A stretch of 64,000 bases of DNA from Pseudotabrizicola algicola (GTDB taxonomy: Bacteria; Pseudomonadota; Alphaproteobacteria; Rhodobacterales; Rhodobacteraceae): positions 682,001-746,000 of the forward strand of contig NZ_JAAIKE010000001.1 in assembly GCF_010915705.1 (NCBI RefSeq). The letters are read 5' to 3'. The first letter of the stretch is position 1; each line of letters opens with the position of its first letter. Shown here piece by piece: positions 44,983 through 53,482 of the stretch. The translations under genes were made by a program, and so were the position numbers. The notes beneath the pieces are model-generated. The model was not told the DNA's origin, made no database searches, and worked only from the letters and a program-made list of their open reading frames with translations.

Positions 44983-46227
44983 ATGTCCCAGATTTCGCGT
45001 AAACCGGAACTCCTCGATCTACTTGCCCTGAACATCGGTCACGCTTGCGAAGCGGCGCGCGCGGTGTCGGGCGCGGATGGATGCCGATTGCGCCTTGGCG
45101 AGGCGCTGGATTGGATGCGCCCGCGCCTTGCAGGGGCAGGTGTGGTGCTGTGCACCGAAAAACACATCCCCGAGGATGCAGGCGCGAGCCGCGAGACACC
45201 GATCCACAACCTGCCGATGCCGCCGGGATCGCCGACCGATCTTGTCTGCATGGGGATCGACCTGCGCGACAGCACGGGTAATTCCATCGGTCTGCTGGCG
45301 CTGCGCGGCGTTCCCGCCGCTTGGGCGACACGCGACCGGATCAAGGCGCTTGAAAGCCTTGCAAGTCTGCTCGCCAATGACATCGGAGCCCTGATCGGCG
45401 GGCCGTCGCTTCTGGCCGAGCCCGTTCTGCGGTTGGTCACCATGATCCGCGATCTGGACGATCACGCGGTCTCCCATGCATTGGGCGGGTTGCTGCGCGT
45501 GCTGGCTGGCAAGCAGCCCAGCAAGGTCGAGGCGATGGCGATGCGCATTTGCGGGCTTGCCGGATCTACCCATGCCTATCTGGAAAACCGCGAGATCGTG
45601 CTGAGTCCCGCAGCCGAAGAACTGCTTGACCGCGCTGGGATGGGCCGCACCTCCGAAGGGCTTGTCTTTACCCCGGTTGCGGCAAACGACGCGGTTGAAT
45701 GCAGCCTGCCGGTGCCGCACGCGCTGGAAGCTTTCGCGCGGGTGCGCATCCTGAACAAAGATTTCGATGTGGCCGAGGCAGAGACATCGGGGCAATACTG
45801 GTACCGCGAAACCGAAGCGGAACAGACCGCATGGGCCCCGCTGGCCAACGGGGCCTCGGATGGATGGACGGCAATCGCCGCCGAAATCCTGACGGAATCG
45901 CGCGACGTGGCGGCGGAATATGCAAAAATGAACATCATTCGTCGCCGTGATCTGCCGACCGACGAGGTTGCCGAGGCCTATGAGCTGAACGGCATCGTGT
46001 GGTGGATGCGCCAAAGCGAAACCACGGTCGAGGCTCGTCTTGCCTCGGGCGAATGGCAAAGCTGCGGCGAGGTCAATGACGGCACAGTAAAGGCGTGCGC
46101 CTTGTCGGCCTTGCTCAAGATCGCGCCGCGCACTTTGGAGGACCAGACCGATCAGGTGCGCGACTGGGTGCGCCGGATGGCCCATTCCGTGCAAGTTCTG
46201 CCCTATATGGCCGTCGCCGCGGAATAG
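44983..46227 (+). CDS. Unassigned GAF-like protein in flagellar cluster
   Basis: The product is 414 residues. Residues about 10-140 resemble a GAF domain (GIDLRDSTGNSIGLLALRGV, ALESLASLLANDIGAL). The rest is alpha/beta without known motifs, ending in a helical segment. There is no TM, kinase or output domain. The start is unclear: no Shine-Dalgarno is visible at either 44983 or the in-frame 44839; the first is preferred for its normal codon use. It is isolated between sltF and fliA and ends at a strong terminator. It could be a cytosolic sensor tuning flagellar function. Confidence 0.6.
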   Translation: MSQISRKPELLDLLALNIGHACEAARAVSGADGCRLRLGEALDWMRPRLAGAGVVLCTEKHIPEDAGASRETPIHNLPMPPGSPTDLVCMGIDLRDSTGNSIGLLALRGVPAAWATRDRIKALESLASLLANDIGALIGGPSLLAEPVLRLVTMIRDLDDHAVSHALGGLLRVLAGKQPSKVEAMAMRICGLAGSTHAYLENREIVLSPAAEELLDRAGMGRTSEGLVFTPVAANDAVECSLPVPHALEAFARVRILNKDFDVAEAETSGQYWYRETEAEQTAWAPLANGASDGWTAIAAEILTESRDVAAEYAKMNIIRRRDLPTDEVAEAYELNGIVWWMRQSETTVEARLASGEWQSCGEVNDGTVKACALSALLKIAPRTLEDQTDQVRDWVRRMAHSVQVLPYMAVAAE

Positions 46228-46250
46228 CCAAGACCCTTCCCCGCCCGTCC

Positions 46251-46284
46251 AAAGGACCGCCCCGCACTCCGGGGCGGTCCTTTT
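46251..46284. terminator. Bidirectional terminator
   Basis: AAAGGACCGCCCC, loop GCACTCC, GGGGCGGTCCTTTT: a perfect 13-bp stem with A and T runs on both sides. It serves both the rightward GAF-like gene and the leftward flhA-flhF-fliA operon. Confidence 0.92.
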
Positions 46285-46319
46285 GCATGGGGCGGCCCTG
46301 TTGCGGGTGCCCTGGCCGG

Positions 46320-47033
46320 TCAGTCGTCATCATCGCCCGCAAGCGCCTTTCTCAGACGTTCGATGGCCGCCTTCTTGATCTGCGACACCCTGCCCGTAGT
46401 CACCTTGAGGATTTCGGCGATTTCATAGACGTTGAGTTCCTCGACATAGTAAAGTTGCAGCACCAGCGCCTCGCGCTCGGGCAGGTTGGCAACCCCGTTG
46501 CGCAACTGGCGCTTGAGCATCTCCTGCGCAAGATTGTCTTCGGCGCTGGGCGCGCGATCACGAAAGATCAGCGACTGGTCTGTATAGACCTCATCGAGCG
46601 ATTTTTGCTGATGCACATCGAATTCCATCCGCCAATGAGCCAGTTCCTCGGCGGTCAGAGACAGGGCCTGCGCGATTTCATCCTCACGCGGGCGGCGCAT
46701 CAGGCTTTGCTCCAGCCGGCTTTCCGCCGCACGGATCTTGGTCTGCATCTGCAGCGTTCCGCGCGCCTGCCCGGCAAGAGCGCGCAGATGGTCCATCAGC
46801 GCACCGCGAATGCGGATACCGGCATAAGCGGAAAACGGGGTGCCGGGCTGGGCGACATAGCGACGGGCGGCATCCATCAGGCCGATATAGGCCACTTGCA
46901 GCAGGTCTTCGATTTCCACCCGCTTGCCCACGCGGCCGTGGATATGCCACGCGATCCGGCGTGCAAGGTTCAGGTGAGACTCGACCAGATTGTTGGGCGA
47001 CAGAGCCTGTTCACGATAGGCGCGCGGCAGCAT
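46320..47033 (-). CDS. fliA: Flagellar sigma factor FliA (sigma-28)
   Basis: The 237-residue protein has region 2 (LARRIAWHIHGRV, IEDLLQVAYIGLMDAARRYV), region 3 and region 4 (LPEREALVLQLYYVEELNVY, VTTGRVSQIKKAAIERLRKA). It directs late flagellar genes such as fliC and is held by FlgM (52669). It is the last gene of the flhA operon and overlaps flhF by 23 bp. Confidence 0.93.
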   Translation of the reverse strand: MLPRAYREQALSPNNLVESHLNLARRIAWHIHGRVGKRVEIEDLLQVAYIGLMDAARRYVAQPGTPFSAYAGIRIRGALMDHLRALAGQARGTLQMQTKIRAAESRLEQSLMRRPREDEIAQALSLTAEELAHWRMEFDVHQQKSLDEVYTDQSLIFRDRAPSAEDNLAQEMLKRQLRNGVANLPEREALVLQLYYVEELNVYEIAEILKVTTGRVSQIKKAAIERLRKALAGDDDD

Positions 47034-47904
47034 CGGGCAACTCCTCTGAATTCAGGGCCGAACCAGGCCAGTCAGGCCGCTCGGATGCGGGGGTGTCGGT
47101 CACGGGGGCAGCAAGGGCGGTCAGCGCGTCGAGCAGACCGGCCCCCCCTGCCAGAAGCGAAAGCGGCAGGCCGTGGCGCAGTGCCGGGTCCAGATCATCT
47201 TCTGTCGGCGGGCAAAGATCGGTGCGGGTCATCACCACATGGCTGGCCAGCCCCGCGAAGGGGGCGCAAAGCCTGTCGATCTGCGCCGGATGAAGGCCCG
47301 TCGGCAGCACCAGCCAGAGGGCGGCATCGCTGCGCGCCGCGATCTCGCCGAGCCGCGCAGGATCGAGCGGCGGCATATCGGACAGATCGACGATCTGCGT
47401 GGTGTCCATCGCGGGAGACTCGAGAGGAAACGGCCCGTCTGGGGACCAGACCGGACGGTGCGGCACCAGACCCAGCAATCGCGCCTGTGCAGACAGCCGG
47501 CCCGGCGCGGTCAGAAGGTCGGGGCGTGGCGCGACCAGCACAGGACGGGCTGCCCCGGGGCTGCGCAGCGCCTCGGCTGCCAGCCGGAGCGCAAGGGTGC
47601 TGCGCCCGCCGCCGGGGGGGCCGGCCAGAACGACCCGGCCGGGAAGCTGCGGCGGCAACACGCCAGAATGCAGCGGTGCCCGCGCAAGCTGGCGCAAAAG
47701 CTGCCCCGCAAAACCGTTCGCTCGCGGCTCTGGCGGCTGGGGGGCCGAAGGAAGCGGCGCGGTGCCCCCCGCTGGCGCTGCGATGATTTCGACCTGCCCC
47801 ATGTGCTGGCGGGTCGAGACGATGAGGGCGTCCGGCCCGAGGCAGCGCATCACCTCTTCGAGGGCGAGCGTGGAGTCGGCGGCGCGTATCGTTACCGTTC
47901 CCAT
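47011..47904 (-). CDS. flhF: FlhF-like protein with degenerate GTPase motifs
   Basis: The 297-residue product has the FlhF N-terminal domain (LEEVMRCLGPDALIVSTRQ, GQVEIIAAP) and, after a Pro/Ala linker, a shortened SRP-type G domain. The P-loop reads GPPGGGRST with Arg in place of the invariant Lys. The DTxR motif is not found, the DTAG position reads VDLSDM, and TKxD reads TRTD. FlhF normally sets the number and position of flagella by GTP-dependent dimerisation with FlhG. Here GTP hydrolysis is doubtful and no flhG is adjacent. It starts 3 bp after flhA. Confidence 0.8.
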   Translation of the reverse strand: MGTVTIRAADSTLALEEVMRCLGPDALIVSTRQHMGQVEIIAAPAGGTAPLPSAPQPPEPRANGFAGQLLRQLARAPLHSGVLPPQLPGRVVLAGPPGGGRSTLALRLAAEALRSPGAARPVLVAPRPDLLTAPGRLSAQARLLGLVPHRPVWSPDGPFPLESPAMDTTQIVDLSDMPPLDPARLGEIAARSDAALWLVLPTGLHPAQIDRLCAPFAGLASHVVMTRTDLCPPTEDDLDPALRHGLPLSLLAGGAGLLDALTALAAPVTDTPASERPDWPGSALNSEELPDAAARLS

Positions 47905-47907
47905 TTG

Positions 47908-50055
47908 TCAGGCTCCCGACGCCGGAGGCGCGGCATTGGGCAGCGCGGCGGAAAGGCCGATGCTGTGCATCACCTCGACGCGCCGGGTTTCGGGGATGTC
48001 GGTCAGCCCAAGCACAAGCGCATCGGGCAGATGGGGACGCACGAAGGCCGCAAAAGCCCGGCGCAGCGCCGCTGTCACAACGATGATGAGGGTCTGACCC
48101 CGCGCCTGCGCCTCATCTTGCGCGTGGCCGATGTCGCGCAGCAAGGTGGCGGCAAAACCCGGATCAAGCGTCAGCCCGTCCTCGCCCTGCCTGCGCGTGC
48201 GCAGCAACAACTGCTCGAGGTCGGGCTTGAGCGTGACAAGATCGAGTTTGGTGCCGATAGGGACAAGCTGTTGAAGCAAAAGCGGGACCAGAGCCGGTCG
48301 CAGCGCTTCGGCCTGCACGGCGATGCTTGCGGTGGTTCCCGAGAACTGCGCCAGACCTTCAAGTATGCGGCGCAGATCCGACACTGGAACCCGATCCGCC
48401 AGCAATTGCCGCATGACCGCTGTCAACACATGCAGCGGGACCAGCTTTGGCACGACGGTTTGCACAAGCGTCGGGGCGACCTCGGTCAGCGCGTCGAGCA
48501 GGCTTTGCACATCGTCGGGGCCGAGCAGATCGCCCGCATGGCGCTGCAAAACCTGCCCGATATGGGTGGCGATGACCGCTTCGGGATCGACGACAGTGTA
48601 ATCATCCGCCTCGGCCTCGGCCTGCTGGTGCGGCAATATCCAGACAGCATCCAGACCGAAGGACGGGTCCTTCACCTCGATGCCGGGCAGTTTGCGGGTG
48701 CTGGAATGGCCCGGGATTGCCAGCTTGCGCTCGGCGTGGATGTCATCCTCGGCCACGATGGTCTGACCGATCCGCAGACGATAGCTGTTGGGACCGAGCG
48801 ACAGATCATCACGGATGCGCACACCCGGCACCACGATACCGAGAGAACGGGACAGCTCGCGCCGGATCGCGGTGATCCGCGCCACCAGATTGCCCCCCTC
48901 CCGGCCCGAGGCAAGCGGGATCAGCCCGTAGCCGATCTGCAAAGACAGCGGGGCCAGATCAGACACTTCCTCGACGGTGATCGGCGTCGGCGCGCTGTCA
49001 GCCGGACGGGCCGAAACATCGGCGGCATCGGTTGCAGCCATTCCTGCCGCCGGACGCGCCGCAGCAGCAACGCCTTGCAACGCGCCACGCCGCGCAAGAT
49101 AGGCGGCAAGCCCGGCCAGCGCACCCGCCAGAAGAAAGATCAGGTTCGGCATTCCCGGCACCAGACCCAGCGTCAGCAGCACCGCTGCAGCCGGACCCCA
49201 AGCCTGTGCGATGTGCACCTGTTTGCCGATCAGCCCGCCCATATCGCTTGCGCCGGAACTGCGGGTGACAATGATCGCGGCGGCAAGCGACAGCAGCAGC
49301 CCAGGAACCTGTGCCACAAGACCGTCGCCCACAGAGAGGCGCACGTAAGTGTCGGCGGCCACCCCGAGGCTCAGGTTATGCTGGATGGTGCCGACGATAA
49401 TCCCGCCCAGAACGTTGATGGCAAGGATCACGAGGCCCGCAACCGCATCGCCCTTGACGAACTTGGACGCCCCGTCCATCGCGCCGTAGAAATCGGCCTC
49501 TGCCGCCACCTCCTCGCGCCGTGCCTTCGCTTGATCGGGGGTCAGCAAACCTGCGTTCAGGTCGGCGTCGATCGCCATTTGCTTTCCGGGCATCGCATCC
49601 AGCGTGAACCGCGCCGACACTTCCGACACCCGCCCCGCACCTTTGGCGATCACCACCATGTTGATGATGACGAGGATCACAAAGACCAGCAGGCCGACAA
49701 AGAAGTTCCCCCCGACCACAAAGTTGGCGAAGGATTCGATCACGTGGCCAGCCGCGCCAGGCCCGGTATGCCCGTCGGCCAGCACAACGCGCGTCGACGC
49801 CACGTTGAGCGCCAGACGCAAGGTCGTGGCAATAAGCAGCAACGAGGGGAAGGACGAAAAGTCGAGCGGGCGCTGCGCATGGACAGCGACCATCAGGACC
49901 AGCAATGACAGCAGGATGTTGCCCACAAAGAAGATGTCGAGCAGCGCCGAGGGCAGAGGCACGATCATCATCGCCATGATGACGATGATGCCCAGAGGCA
50001 AAGCCAGATTGCCGGCCTGTGCGCGCATGGAGCCAAGGCTGAACGTGCTGTTCAT
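47908..50055 (-). CDS. flhA: Flagellar export gate protein FlhA
   Basis: The 715-residue protein has an N-terminal polytopic domain with about eight TM helices and the FHIPEP-type region (PSLLLIATTLRLALNVASTR, GRVSEVSARFTLDAMPGKQM, FYGAMDGASKFVKGDAVAG). The large cytoplasmic domain receives chaperone-substrate complexes such as FliS-flagellin. The ATG at 50055 is chosen over an upstream in-frame start at 50109. It is transcribed from a consensus sigma-54 site at 50152-50137. Confidence 0.95.
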   Translation of the reverse strand: MNSTFSLGSMRAQAGNLALPLGIIVIMAMMIVPLPSALLDIFFVGNILLSLLVLMVAVHAQRPLDFSSFPSLLLIATTLRLALNVASTRVVLADGHTGPGAAGHVIESFANFVVGGNFFVGLLVFVILVIINMVVIAKGAGRVSEVSARFTLDAMPGKQMAIDADLNAGLLTPDQAKARREEVAAEADFYGAMDGASKFVKGDAVAGLVILAINVLGGIIVGTIQHNLSLGVAADTYVRLSVGDGLVAQVPGLLLSLAAAIIVTRSSGASDMGGLIGKQVHIAQAWGPAAAVLLTLGLVPGMPNLIFLLAGALAGLAAYLARRGALQGVAAAARPAAGMAATDAADVSARPADSAPTPITVEEVSDLAPLSLQIGYGLIPLASGREGGNLVARITAIRRELSRSLGIVVPGVRIRDDLSLGPNSYRLRIGQTIVAEDDIHAERKLAIPGHSSTRKLPGIEVKDPSFGLDAVWILPHQQAEAEADDYTVVDPEAVIATHIGQVLQRHAGDLLGPDDVQSLLDALTEVAPTLVQTVVPKLVPLHVLTAVMRQLLADRVPVSDLRRILEGLAQFSGTTASIAVQAEALRPALVPLLLQQLVPIGTKLDLVTLKPDLEQLLLRTRRQGEDGLTLDPGFAATLLRDIGHAQDEAQARGQTLIIVVTAALRRAFAAFVRPHLPDALVLGLTDIPETRRVEVMHSIGLSAALPNAAPPASGA

Positions 50056-50136
50056 TTTGCGCGCCCTTTTGCCGGGGCAGATGTCGTGAGGGTCATGTCT
50101 GGCCTTCATTCCTTGCGGTCACTCAGGCCGATGTCG

Positions 50137-50152
50137 TGCAAGTCCCGTGCCA
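50137..50152 (-). promoter_or_regulatory. Sigma-54 promoter of flhA-flhF-fliA
   Basis: On the minus strand TGGCAC-GGGAC-TTGCA is a perfect -24/-12 consensus 82 bp before the flhA ATG. It makes fliA expression, and hence the late class, depend on RpoN. Confidence 0.9.
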
Positions 50153-50190
50153 TGCGCACCGGACGGAAAGGGCCCAAAAGCCGTGGTCTT

Positions 50191-50206
50191 TGGCATGGGT
50201 ATTGCA
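50191..50206 (+). promoter_or_regulatory. Sigma-54 promoter of flgP-flgT-flgA-flgM
   Basis: TGGCAT-GGGTA-TTGCA keeps GG/GC spacing with one change in the -24 box, 45 bp before the lipoprotein ATG. It is divergent from the flhA promoter with 38 bp between, so one activator site could drive both. Confidence 0.85.
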
Positions 50207-50250
50207 AGCGAAGCCGCAGTTTCATCCGCCCCCGCTGCACGGAGTTTCCA

Positions 50251-50787
50251 ATGCGCCTTTCGCCCCGTTTTGCCCCACCGGCCGCCGCCCTTGCCTGCCT
50301 TTTGTTGACGGCGGGCTGCATGGGGTCTGGCCCCCGCGCGGTGGATGCGGTGCCTCTCGATGCCACCGACCGGACGTTGGCGCTTGCCCAGACAAAGGAC
50401 ATGCTGGACCATATGGACCGCGCCGCGCCGGTCCCGCAGGTCGAGCCAGTTGCCAGCGCTGCGCTGACGGGGCGCGGGTTTTCACAGGTGTCGGGTCAGC
50501 CGGGGGCCACGCTCAACGAACGCCGCCTGCTGGCAATGCGGGCGGCGCGGCTTGATGCCTTGCGCGATCTGACCGAACAGGTGCATGGCATCCGCATCAG
50601 CTCGGACAGCCTGCTGAGCGATGCGGTGCTGCGCAATGACCGTCTGTCGGCCCATGTCGAGGGCAGTCTGCGCGGCGCGCGCACGGTATCCATCGAACCA
50701 AAGGGCGATGATGGCTATTCGGTGGTGATGGAACTCGACCCCGATACAGTTGCCTACATCCTTCGCGCGGTGAGGGCAGGCGCATGA
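50251..50787 (+). CDS. flgP: FlgP-like flagellar lipoprotein (LPP20 domain)
   Basis: The 178-residue protein has a lipobox (LLLTAGC, lipidated Cys23). The LPP20-type domain includes LNERRLLAMRAARLDALRDL and GIRISSDSLLSDAVLRND. FlgP forms an outer-membrane ring with FlgT in Vibrio. Coupling to flgT by 4 bp supports the call. Confidence 0.8.
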   Translation: MRLSPRFAPPAAALACLLLTAGCMGSGPRAVDAVPLDATDRTLALAQTKDMLDHMDRAAPVPQVEPVASAALTGRGFSQVSGQPGATLNERRLLAMRAARLDALRDLTEQVHGIRISSDSLLSDAVLRNDRLSAHVEGSLRGARTVSIEPKGDDGYSVVMELDPDTVAYILRAVRAGA

Positions 50788-51899
50788 CTATGCCAAACCG
50801 CAGAAGCGTGCTGTGCTTTGCCGGAGCCGCCTTGCTGTGCCCTGTTTTGCCCGGATCGGCGGCTTTCGCCAGATCGCAGCAATGGGTGGAAGTTTTGGGC
50901 AGCGCCTCGGTAAACGGGGCAAATGACCGCGACGCCGCCCGCAGGCGCGCCCTCGCCGATGCGCTGTTGTCGGCGGCGCTTGCCGGAGGCGCGCTGGTCA
51001 AGGGCCATTCGGTGATGTCCGGCACCCGGATGACCTCGGACCTGCTGATCGTGACGCCGACCGCCAGTGTTCTGGCGCATCAGGTTGTGGCCGAAGAGTT
51101 TGACGGACGGCTCTGGCGCATCCGCATTCGCGCCCAGATCGGACAACCCAGCATTTCGGCTTGTAGCGGGGACCGGCAGCTGTTTGTCACCATGTATCCG
51201 CCCCGTGCGCGCGTCAGCCCCGCAGCGCCCGCATGGGCGGCGGCACTGGCAAATGATCTGGGTTACCGGCTTGCCGAACTGGCTGAGGCGCATCCCGCCG
51301 TGGCGGGTCTGACCCGTTCCGACCGGCTTCCGAATGATGATCCGGCCCGTGACAAGGGCGATTACAGGGGGCTGACCGGCGGCAATGCCCGTATCAGGCC
51401 CGGTGGTCATGGCTTGTTCACCGACATCACCGTAGAGCCATCCGGCGGGCGGCTGAACCTGTCGCTGCGCCTGACCCTGAAGGGGCCTGCGGGAGAAAAG
51501 CTGGAAAAACTGCATGATGCCAGCGTCCGCCTGCCGCGGCCATCGCTGCTCGGCGCGGCGGCTGTCCTGGCGCAACCCGACCGTCAAGGTCTGGCCGATC
51601 AGTTGGCCGGAGGCGCACGACCGGCACTGTCCGATCTGCTGAAAGATGCGGGGTGCAGGCCGGTTCTGGCAAGGCTGGAACTTTCTGGCGGCCAGCTTGT
51701 CGTGCCGGTGGGCCGTGCGCATGGCGTCGCACGGTCCAGCCTCGCCTTCACCGCAGATGCAGAAGCCAGCACCGAAGTGCTGGAGGTGGTGCAACTTGCC
51801 GATCGCAGCACGGTTCTGATGCCGCTTGATCCGGCGCTTTCGCTCAAAAGGCTGGCGGGCCGGCCCGTGCGCTTTTTCGAAACTGCGGTCCGGCTGTGA
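50784..51899 (+). CDS. flgT: FlgT-like H-ring/T-ring protein
   Basis: The 371-residue exported protein has a twin-Arg-like start (NRRSVLCFAGAALLC), so Tat export is possible. The N-terminal domain has WVEVLGSASVNGANDRDAAR and RRRALADALLSAAL, as in FlgT. R. sphaeroides FlgT is known to be needed for swimming and to stabilise the motor. The conserved order flgP-flgT-flgA supports the assignment. Confidence 0.8.
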   Translation: MTMPNRRSVLCFAGAALLCPVLPGSAAFARSQQWVEVLGSASVNGANDRDAARRRALADALLSAALAGGALVKGHSVMSGTRMTSDLLIVTPTASVLAHQVVAEEFDGRLWRIRIRAQIGQPSISACSGDRQLFVTMYPPRARVSPAAPAWAAALANDLGYRLAELAEAHPAVAGLTRSDRLPNDDPARDKGDYRGLTGGNARIRPGGHGLFTDITVEPSGGRLNLSLRLTLKGPAGEKLEKLHDASVRLPRPSLLGAAAVLAQPDRQGLADQLAGGARPALSDLLKDAGCRPVLARLELSGGQLVVPVGRAHGVARSSLAFTADAEASTEVLEVVQLADRSTVLMPLDPALSLKRLAGRPVRFFETAVRL

Positions 51900-51910
51900 G
51901 GGTGGCACGC

Positions 51911-52804
51911 ATGGGCACGGCGCGCATTCTTTGTCTGGCGGGCTGCGCCCTTGCAGGACAGCTTGCGCAGGCCGAACCGATCAGCGGCGCGGCGGCGGTG
52001 GATCTGGTGCGCGATGCAATGCGCGTGGCAGGGGTCAGCGTGCCCGAAATGGCCGTCCCGCTGCGTGCCCTGCCGGATTGCGCCCACGCGCCGCGCGTGA
52101 CGCCGCACGGGGGCAGTTGGGCCACGGCAGAACTGGCTTGCGACGCCCCTATCCCCTGGGTGCGCCTGTTGCGCACCGGATCGGCGGCGGCTGTTGCCCC
52201 GCCCGCGACCGGCAACCCGCCCGCCCGCAGCTCGGCCCCCACCGCCGCCACAACAGTGGTGGCGCTCCGTCCCCTGCCGCGAGGAACGCGGATCAGCGCG
52301 CAAGACCTTGCGTCCGGCACCGCGGCCGGCCTTGCTCCGGCCCTGCGACTGGATGACCCTGCGCTGGCCATCGGCAGGCGCTTGCGCGTCGCGCTCAGAC
52401 CCGGCCAGCCCGTTCTGGAGCGGCACCTCGAACCTGCGCTGGACGTGGAGGCAGATCAGCCCGTCACGGTCCTGCTGACGGTTTCGGGGATCGAGATCAT
52501 CAGCACCGCCACGGCCCGGTCTGGCGGCACGGTGGGCGACCGCATCGCTCTGCGCAAGCCCGATGGAGGCTCGGATTTTGAGGCGGTCATCATTGCTCCG
52601 GGGATTGTGAGGGTCCGCCCTAACATGCCGCGAAGAACAGCCGTTACTCATCGCAAATGGAGGCTGTCATGGTCAATCCGATCTCTTCGAACAACATCTC
52701 GCGGCTTCGTCCTTCGGGCGACGTCGATCCGGCAAATACCCGCGGCTCTGCCGCCTCGGCATCGAACAACCGCGGCGCGGGAGCGCCGAGCACAGATGAC
52801 CTGA
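51911..52804 (+). CDS. flgA: P-ring chaperone FlgA, 3' end reading into flgM
   Basis: The protein has a signal peptide (about 1-22) and a C-terminal SAF domain (VVALRPLPRGTRISAQDLAS, GRRLRVALRPGQPVLERHLE, SGGTVGDRIALRKPDGG). FlgA escorts FlgI to form the P ring. The homologous part ends near residue 236 (IIAPGIVRVR, about 52618). The frame then continues 62 unusual Arg-rich codons to 52804, overlapping flgM by 136 bp. A TAA in the next frame at 52620-52622 suggests a one-base indel or sequencing error. Start ATG 51911 has GAGGGTGG upstream; GTG 51896 is an alternative. Confidence 0.88.
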   Translation: MGTARILCLAGCALAGQLAQAEPISGAAAVDLVRDAMRVAGVSVPEMAVPLRALPDCAHAPRVTPHGGSWATAELACDAPIPWVRLLRTGSAAAVAPPATGNPPARSSAPTAATTVVALRPLPRGTRISAQDLASGTAAGLAPALRLDDPALAIGRRLRVALRPGQPVLERHLEPALDVEADQPVTVLLTVSGIEIISTATARSGGTVGDRIALRKPDGGSDFEAVIIAPGIVRVRPNMPRRTAVTHRKWRLSWSIRSLRTTSRGFVLRATSIRQIPAALPPRHRTTAARERRAQMT

Positions 52805-52974
52805 GCCTGTCCTCGGGCGCGCTCTCGCTGCCGGATGCGCTTCGGCAGGGTCCGCCCATCGATAAGGCACTTGTCGAACAGATCGGGGCGGCAATCGCCG
52901 AAGGCCGCTACCCGATCAAACCAGATCTCATCGCGGAAGCCATGTTCCGCGATGTCCATGCCCTGAACCCATGA
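52669..52974 (+). CDS. flgM: Anti-sigma-28 factor FlgM
   Basis: The 101-residue protein has a disordered N-terminal half and the C-terminal sigma-binding helices (VEQIGAAIAEGRYPIKPDLI, AEAMFRDV). FlgM holds FliA until exported through the finished hook. GGAGG 5 bp before the ATG sets the start. Confidence 0.9.
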   Translation: MVNPISSNNISRLRPSGDVDPANTRGSAASASNNRGAGAPSTDDLSLSSGALSLPDALRQGPPIDKALVEQIGAAIAEGRYPIKPDLIAEAMFRDVHALNP

Positions 52975-52984
52975 AGGCCTTATC

Positions 52985-53389
52985 GTGACATTTTCCCTGT
53001 CCCTGCCCCTCCTTTTGATCATCAGCGGCTTTGCAGCCGGACTGGTGTTCATGACCTTTGGCGCGGTTCTGGCATGGCGTGACGCCAGCAAGCGGTTTGG
53101 CGACAATTCCGTAGATGTGCAGTCCATGCTCATGCCGGAAATCGGCACCATCATCGAACGGATCGAAACCCGCCTGAGCGCGCAGGAACTTCAGCGCTGC
53201 GCCGATATGGAACTGCTGCGCCAGGATCTTGCGCATATGCGTTCTGATGTCGAATGGCTGGCAGGCGAGCGGATGATCGAACAAGCGATCCAGATGTGCC
53301 GCGACGGTCTGCCGACAGAGCGGATCAGCGCCGATCTGGGTTTGCAGCCCGAGGCGATCCGCACGCTCAAACTGCTTCGCACCCACTAA
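52985..53389 (+). CDS. Single-TM flagellar-operon protein
   Basis: The product is 134 residues: one N-terminal TM helix (LLLIISGFAAGLVFMTFGAV), a coiled-coil middle (LSAQELQRCADMELLRQDLA) and a C-terminal HTH-like segment (GLPTERISADLGLQPEAIRT). The DUF2802-like layout is typical of small proteins in flagellar operons. It lies 10 bp after flgM. The function is unknown. Confidence 0.7.
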   Translation: MTFSLSLPLLLIISGFAAGLVFMTFGAVLAWRDASKRFGDNSVDVQSMLMPEIGTIIERIETRLSAQELQRCADMELLRQDLAHMRSDVEWLAGERMIEQAIQMCRDGLPTERISADLGLQPEAIRTLKLLRTH

Positions 53390-53482
53390 TCCGTGCCAGA
53401 TAACGGAGAGCGGGGCTGCCTTGTGCGGCCCCGCTTGCATTTGTTCATGACAGGTCCGGATAACCCCGATGGTGCGGGCCGG

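Noticed and set aside
47173-49908. A 911-codon open frame opposite flhA/flhF
   Set aside because: It is antisense to clearly conserved flhA and flhF, is rich in Arg/His/Gln as expected of a GC-rich shadow frame, and has no ribosome site.
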